From NCBI RefSeq assembly GCF_000988165.1, contig NW_020169309.1, forward strand, positions 1 to 64,000: DNA of 64,000 nucleotides. Direction: 5' to 3'. This document shows, piece by piece, positions 60,360 to 64,000 of this stretch. Below the pieces are notes generated by a model that ran no database searches, was not told the origin of the DNA, and saw only the letters and a program-made list of their open reading frames with translations. A program made the translations under genes and the position numbers. Each line of letters opens with the position of its first letter. The stretch's first letter is position 1. This stretch comes from Vairimorpha ceranae. Lineage: Eukaryota > Microsporidia > Nosematidae.

Positions 60360-61809
60360 GATATATTAAAGATAAATATTGCTAGAAAGAAGAAAATAAT
60401 ATTTAAGAAAGGATAAGACTTATATCTTTAAGTATTAAATTCATTAGTATAATTTTTGATTTAATAATAAATTAGCAGCAATCAAATTCAAGTAAACATA
60501 TAATAAAAATTTAAAATGGCCTAACAATTATGCACAGAAATGAATATTAATTTAATAAATAAAAAGAATTTTTTGTATTATTGACTCTTTAATACAATTT
60601 TTAGAGGGTTAATTAAAAATTTATAAAAGTCTAATTTATTTAATTTTAATATAAGTTAAGAAGCCTTAAATGTATATATCTTACTCTTGTTTTCTAAATA
60701 TTTCAACCTTATTATTTTTAACCTTATATTTGACAACTCCATATCATGTTCCTGTCATATATCAAATCATTTAATTAGTGCAAAATTGTCTACCATTTTT
60801 ACACATTTTTAATGAAAATATTTTAAAAAAACTTTAAATAAATACATTACACGCCGATGTATTTTAAACAAAGTTTAATATACAGAAACTATAACGTAAA
60901 GCCAAAAAAGTTAAATTAAAGATACAATTAACATAAAATTAATGAGAATTTATATTAATAGAAAATATTTATTAAAAAATTGAATGTTTCTAGTGCATTG
61001 CAAAATACATGGATGTCAGATAAACAATCTTTAATTATTTAATAATTAAATACAAAGAAAATATTGATATCACAATATATCTATGTTAATTAAACGACTA
61101 AATAAAGTATTAATATACTTTATAAAGTTTTATAAAAGATAAAAAGATATACCAATTTTTTGAATTAAATCTTTAAAACTATGAACTTGTAATATTTTTA
61201 AAAGCAATTATAAAGAAAATATAATTGTAATTTAATTTTGCAATTTTTGATTATCAAAATAGTGTTTAATTAATAACTTTTGATTTTGTGGTATTAAGGT
61301 ATCTTAATTAAATTATAAAGTAATTATTTATTATTTATTTTTTGGTTCTTTTAAAATTTGTATAAATTAAAAATACTTATGGAAAATAACTTTCAAATAA
61401 ATAAAAAGCTTTTGTATATAAAACATAATTTTATGTGTTTATAAGACAAATTTAAATGAAATATTAATTGGTAATTATCTAATTTTATTTAATCAGTTTA
61501 ATATATGATTTACTGTATTAGTATGTAAATTTGACAAAAAGGTGATTATTTCTTAAAAAATTAAATTCTATGTGTAAGATTTTTTAATGATTTTATTAAA
61601 AGGTTATTTAAGAATACTAAAATATAAAAGAAATAGTAAAAAAATGTGTTGTTATAATACAACTCTAAATTTAATTTACATAAAGATTATATTAAATGTT
61701 TAACTACTAGAGTCATTCTTTTAAGTACATTTTTTTATTTAAAAGATTAAAAATTATTCCATGACATTTGTTTTTTTAAATTTAAAACTTTTCATTCTAG
61801 GCCCCTTAA
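60360..61809. other. 1.45-kb gene-poor AT-rich region
   Basis: No ORF of note, tRNA or repeat recognised. Composition is extremely AT-rich throughout; one of the largest gaps in the window. Confidence 0.5.
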
Positions 61810-63234
61810 ATGTCTTTATCACAAAAGATACTAGAATTATTGAAAAATACAGAAACTATTAAATCTACGGATATTGATGTTAGGTCTAATGAGTTATATC
61901 CTGTTCTATTAAGTCTAGCAAGTAAAGAGATCATTAGTTTTACATTTAAAGAACAAATTATTTATAAACTTACAGAAGAAGGAGAATCTATCCTTAAAAA
62001 TGGAAGCTACGAATTCAATCTTTACAACTCAATTGGTGATAATGGAATGGAATTATTAGAAGTGGATAAATATAATTTAGGAAAAGTTAATGCATTTAAA
62101 AATAAATGGATTAAGAAAGTGGGAGATAAGGTTTACAAAAGCGCAGATAATGTAGAAGATAATGTAAAAAATATGCTAAATAATGTTACTAATAAAATTT
62201 ATCAGAAGGAAGAAATTAGTCTTTTGAAAAAAAGAAAATTAATTTATCAGGCTAAAGAGGTAGTATATTTTATAAAAAAAGGACCTTTGTATGGAAAAGA
62301 TTCTGATAATATAACAGAACTAATTTCTAAAATGGTAATTAGTGGTGAATATAAACATTTAAATTTTAAGCCTTACAATTTTAATACTAAAGGAAATATT
62401 CAGTCACAAGGTGCATTGCATCCACTTATGAAGGTCAGAGAAGAAATTCGTAAAATATTTTTAGAAATGGGGTTTAATGAAATGACTACAAATAAATTTG
62501 TAGAATCTTCATTTTGGAATTTTGACACATTATTTCAACCGCAGAATCATCCTTCGAGAGATGCACATGATACGTTTTTTATGAAAACCCCTTCTACTAC
62601 ATCATACATTCCAATTGATTACATGCAAATGATAAAAAAAATTCATTCTGTCGGAGATTTTGACTCGGATGGTCATTTTTCAGACTGGGACATAAAAGAG
62701 GCGGAAAAAAATATTTTAAGGTCTCACACAACGGCATGTAGTACAAGGACAATGCTTGAAATTGCAAAGGGAGAATTTATATCTGCAAAATTATTTTCCA
62801 TCGATCGTGTTTTTAGAAATGAAGCACTTGACGCTACGCATTTGGCTGAATTTAATCAAGTCGAGGGACTAATAGTAGCGAAAGGCTTAACTTTAGGAAA
62901 TTTGATGGGATATTTAAAAAGATTTTTTGAGAAATTAGGAATTACGGATATTAAGTTTAAACCTGCTTACAATCCTTATACGGAGCCAAGTATGGAAGTT
63001 TTTGGATATCACAAAGGATTAAAGAAATGGATTGAAGTAGGAAATTCCGGGATGTTTAGACCTGAAGTTTTAAGGCCTATGGGGTTTGACAAGGATGTTA
63101 GAGCAATAGGATTTGGATTGTCACTTGAAAGGCCTACAATGATTAAATATGGTATATCAAACATTAGAGATCTTATTGGTCCAAAAGTAGATATTGAGTT
63201 TATTAAAAAAAGTGAAATGTGCTTTTTTAATTAA
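61810..63234 (+). CDS. FRS2: phenylalanyl-tRNA synthetase alpha subunit, cytosolic
   Basis: 474 residues, near full length (human FARSA 508). Class II synthetase alpha chain. N-terminal winged-helix tRNA-binding region at about 1-75 and further basic helices to about 165. Catalytic core: HPLMKVREEIRKIFLEMGF (motif 1), NHPSRDAHDTFF, FRNEALDATHLAEFNQVEG (motif 2), YNPYTEPSMEVF, VGNSGMFRPEVLRPMG, and GFGLSLERPTMIKYGI (motif 3). GGCCCCTTAA abuts the ATG. Confidence 0.97.
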   Translation: MSLSQKILELLKNTETIKSTDIDVRSNELYPVLLSLASKEIISFTFKEQIIYKLTEEGESILKNGSYEFNLYNSIGDNGMELLEVDKYNLGKVNAFKNKWIKKVGDKVYKSADNVEDNVKNMLNNVTNKIYQKEEISLLKKRKLIYQAKEVVYFIKKGPLYGKDSDNITELISKMVISGEYKHLNFKPYNFNTKGNIQSQGALHPLMKVREEIRKIFLEMGFNEMTTNKFVESSFWNFDTLFQPQNHPSRDAHDTFFMKTPSTTSYIPIDYMQMIKKIHSVGDFDSDGHFSDWDIKEAEKNILRSHTTACSTRTMLEIAKGEFISAKLFSIDRVFRNEALDATHLAEFNQVEGLIVAKGLTLGNLMGYLKRFFEKLGITDIKFKPAYNPYTEPSMEVFGYHKGLKKWIEVGNSGMFRPEVLRPMGFDKDVRAIGFGLSLERPTMIKYGISNIRDLIGPKVDIEFIKKSEMCFFN

Positions 63235-63350
63235 ATACATATTTATTATTTCTTTTAATGTAATGTATTTGTACTTTCTAACGACAAAAAAATATTTTCA
63301 TTTTAAAAATACCTATTATCTATCAAAAAAAGACTTTTCTGTTTTTTCAA

Positions 63351-63430
63351 GATGCAATGGCCGAGTGGTCTAAGGCGTTGGAATTAGGATCCATTCCGAA
63401 AGGGCGCGGGTTCGAATCCCGTTTGCATCA
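63351..63430 (+). tRNA. tRNA-Leu (UAG anticodon)
   Basis: Class II cloverleaf of 80 nt. Acceptor GATGCAA pairs with TTGCATC, discriminator A. D-arm GGCCGAGTGGTCTAAGGC; anticodon stem TTGGA/TCCAT (one T-T mismatch at its base) with loop ATTAGGA giving anticodon TAG; variable arm of about 12; T-arm GCGGG-TTCGAAT-CCCGT. Reads CUA and, with wobble, other CUN leucine codons. Confidence 0.95.
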
Positions 63431-63496
63431 CTTTTGCCAAAATTTTTAAGTTGATTTTTGATTAATTATAAACAAAAAAAATATAATTGCATTTAA

Positions 63497-63730
63497 TTAT
63501 CCTCCCCTCAATGCTATTACCATATGCACTACACTCCTATTCTGTAAATTCTGATTTTTTAATAAATCTGCATTGTTGTCCAATAGTCTTCCATTATAAA
63601 CAAGTTTTTGTTGCTCAACGGCAATACCCTCCTTGAGTTCAATACTTCTCTTTAAATCCAAGACAGTAGCACCACTATCAATCTCAATATCAAGATCCTT
63701 TCCTAGTAATGTTTTTATTTTTATGTTCAT
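63497..63730 (-). CDS. NEDD8/Rub1-like ubiquitin-like protein
   Basis: 77 residues with a full ubiquitin fold: IKIKTLLGKDLDIEID strands, VLDLKRSIELKEGIAVEQQK helix and loop, LVYNGRLL, and the C-terminal HMVIALRGG. Ala before LRGG (ALRGG) is the NEDD8 hallmark, where ubiquitin has Arg (RLRGG). The ORF stops right after Gly-Gly, so no C-terminal processing would be needed. A ubiquitin Lys48 equivalent is Arg48. NEDD8 modifies cullins; whether the pathway exists here is inference. CTCCCCTTTTT precedes the ATG. Confidence 0.85.
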   Translation of the reverse strand: MNIKIKTLLGKDLDIEIDSGATVLDLKRSIELKEGIAVEQQKLVYNGRLLDNNADLLKNQNLQNRSVVHMVIALRGG

Positions 63731-63748
63731 AAAAAGGGGAGTAAATAA

Positions 63749-64000
63749 TTAATCATCTCGCCTAGATTTCCAAAGCAAAAATTGTTCTTGTGCTATTCTT
63801 ACATAAAAAGATTCATCTTTTAGTGTTTGAATGACATCCTCCTTATTAAGTATGTCAAGAATGTTCAGACAATAAGGATATGTTAAATATATTTTGTATT
63901 TATCTTCTTTCCAATATTGAAGATGTTTAATTAAGTCTTTAAAAGATTTATTTTCAAAATATCCTTGTTCGAATAACCATTTCAAATAATCGGGATTACA
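63749..64000 (-). CDS. MED31: Mediator subunit MED31/SOH1, partial at window end
   Basis: At least 83 residues; the frame continues past base 64000, so the true start is outside the window. The part seen begins NPDYLKWLFEQGYF and matches MED31 in order: xNPxYLxFLxQxGYF, FxxLIKHLQYWK (family YLKYLLYWK), YxxYLTYPYCLNILDIL (family YPxCLxxLxLL), and a C-terminal IAQEQFLLW. An apparent start at 63985 is a TTG and is not real. It lies 18 bases from the NEDD8-like gene. Confidence 0.92.
   Translation of the reverse strand, partial: CNPDYLKWLFEQGYFENKSFKDLIKHLQYWKEDKYKIYLTYPYCLNILDILNKEDVIQTLKDESFYVRIAQEQFLLWKSRRDD

Noticed and set aside
63749..63985. MED31 start at 63985
   Set aside because: The codon is TTG and conserved MED31 sequence continues upstream to the window end; the gene is partial.
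1..64000. CRISPR arrays, bacterial operons, ribosome-binding sites, rRNA genes
   Set aside because: None is visible. The gene set is eukaryotic, the short repeats present are a minisatellite and element repeats, and no rRNA sequence was recognised.

Overview
The window looks like a piece of a microsporidian nuclear genome, most likely from the Nosema/Vairimorpha side of the group. The DNA is very AT-rich, no introns are visible, and most proteins are eukaryotic but shorter or more divergent than yeast or human homologues. About two dozen start codons are preceded, within roughly 0-14 bases, by a CCC or CCCC triplet; this start-associated motif is known from Nosema-type microsporidia. It was used here to correct several start codons. 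The clade assignment is inference.

Layout. 1-5.7 kb is a decayed zone: about 340-bp tandem repeats (62-800), a stop-riddled Helitron Rep/helicase relic (about 955-3340), a secreted-protein gene broken by a frameshift and two stops (3580-5015), and a weak relic that may be from a reverse-transcriptase element (5325-5660). After 1.8 kb of AT-rich DNA the housekeeping part begins: SSL1 (TFIIH), tRNA-Ser, an AN1 zinc-finger protein, a heat-shock factor, an SLC41-type Mg2+ transporter, two unknown proteins, and DNA topoisomerase II. 19-26.5 kb holds a membrane protein, KRR1, a 34-residue microprotein, an unknown gene, a 51-bp minisatellite, TFIIF-beta, a Pth2-family protein, tRNA-Thr, a small unknown protein and the proteasome ATPase RPT1. 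26.6-36.5 kb holds an uncharacterised 585-residue protein, a small membrane protein, N-myristoyltransferase, a DYRK/YAK1-type kinase, SIN3, a long gene-poor gap and ribosomal uL11. 36.7-42.8 kb holds two adjacent secreted ricin-B-like proteins, a PIP-box peptide, a candidate structured RNA, a coiled-coil protein, two unknowns, TFB3/MAT1 and ribosomal eS21. 43-60.4 kb holds an EDC4-like scaffold, TAF13, exportin CRM1, triosephosphate isomerase, a gamma-adaptin-like protein, an ATM1-type ABC half-transporter, a PIN-domain protein, a divergent Rab escort/GDI protein, SVP26/TEX261, exocyst SEC6 and a zinc-finger protein. 60.4-64 kb holds a 1.4-kb gap, PheRS alpha, tRNA-Leu, a NEDD8-like protein, and MED31, which runs off the window.

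How the genes fit together: the window is rich in general transcription and chromatin genes (SSL1, TFB3, TFIIF-beta, TAF13, MED31, SIN3, HSF) and in vesicle-traffic genes (adaptin, SEC6, Rab escort/GDI, SVP26). Genes are monocistronic and on both strands, often separated by 50-600 bases, with no sign of operons. The most interesting items are the secreted lectin-like pair, the broken secreted gene, the 34-residue microprotein, the Pol32-like PIP peptide, the NEDD8-like protein that ends exactly at GG, the EDC4-like scaffold and the candidate structured RNA at about 39.79-39.95 kb.
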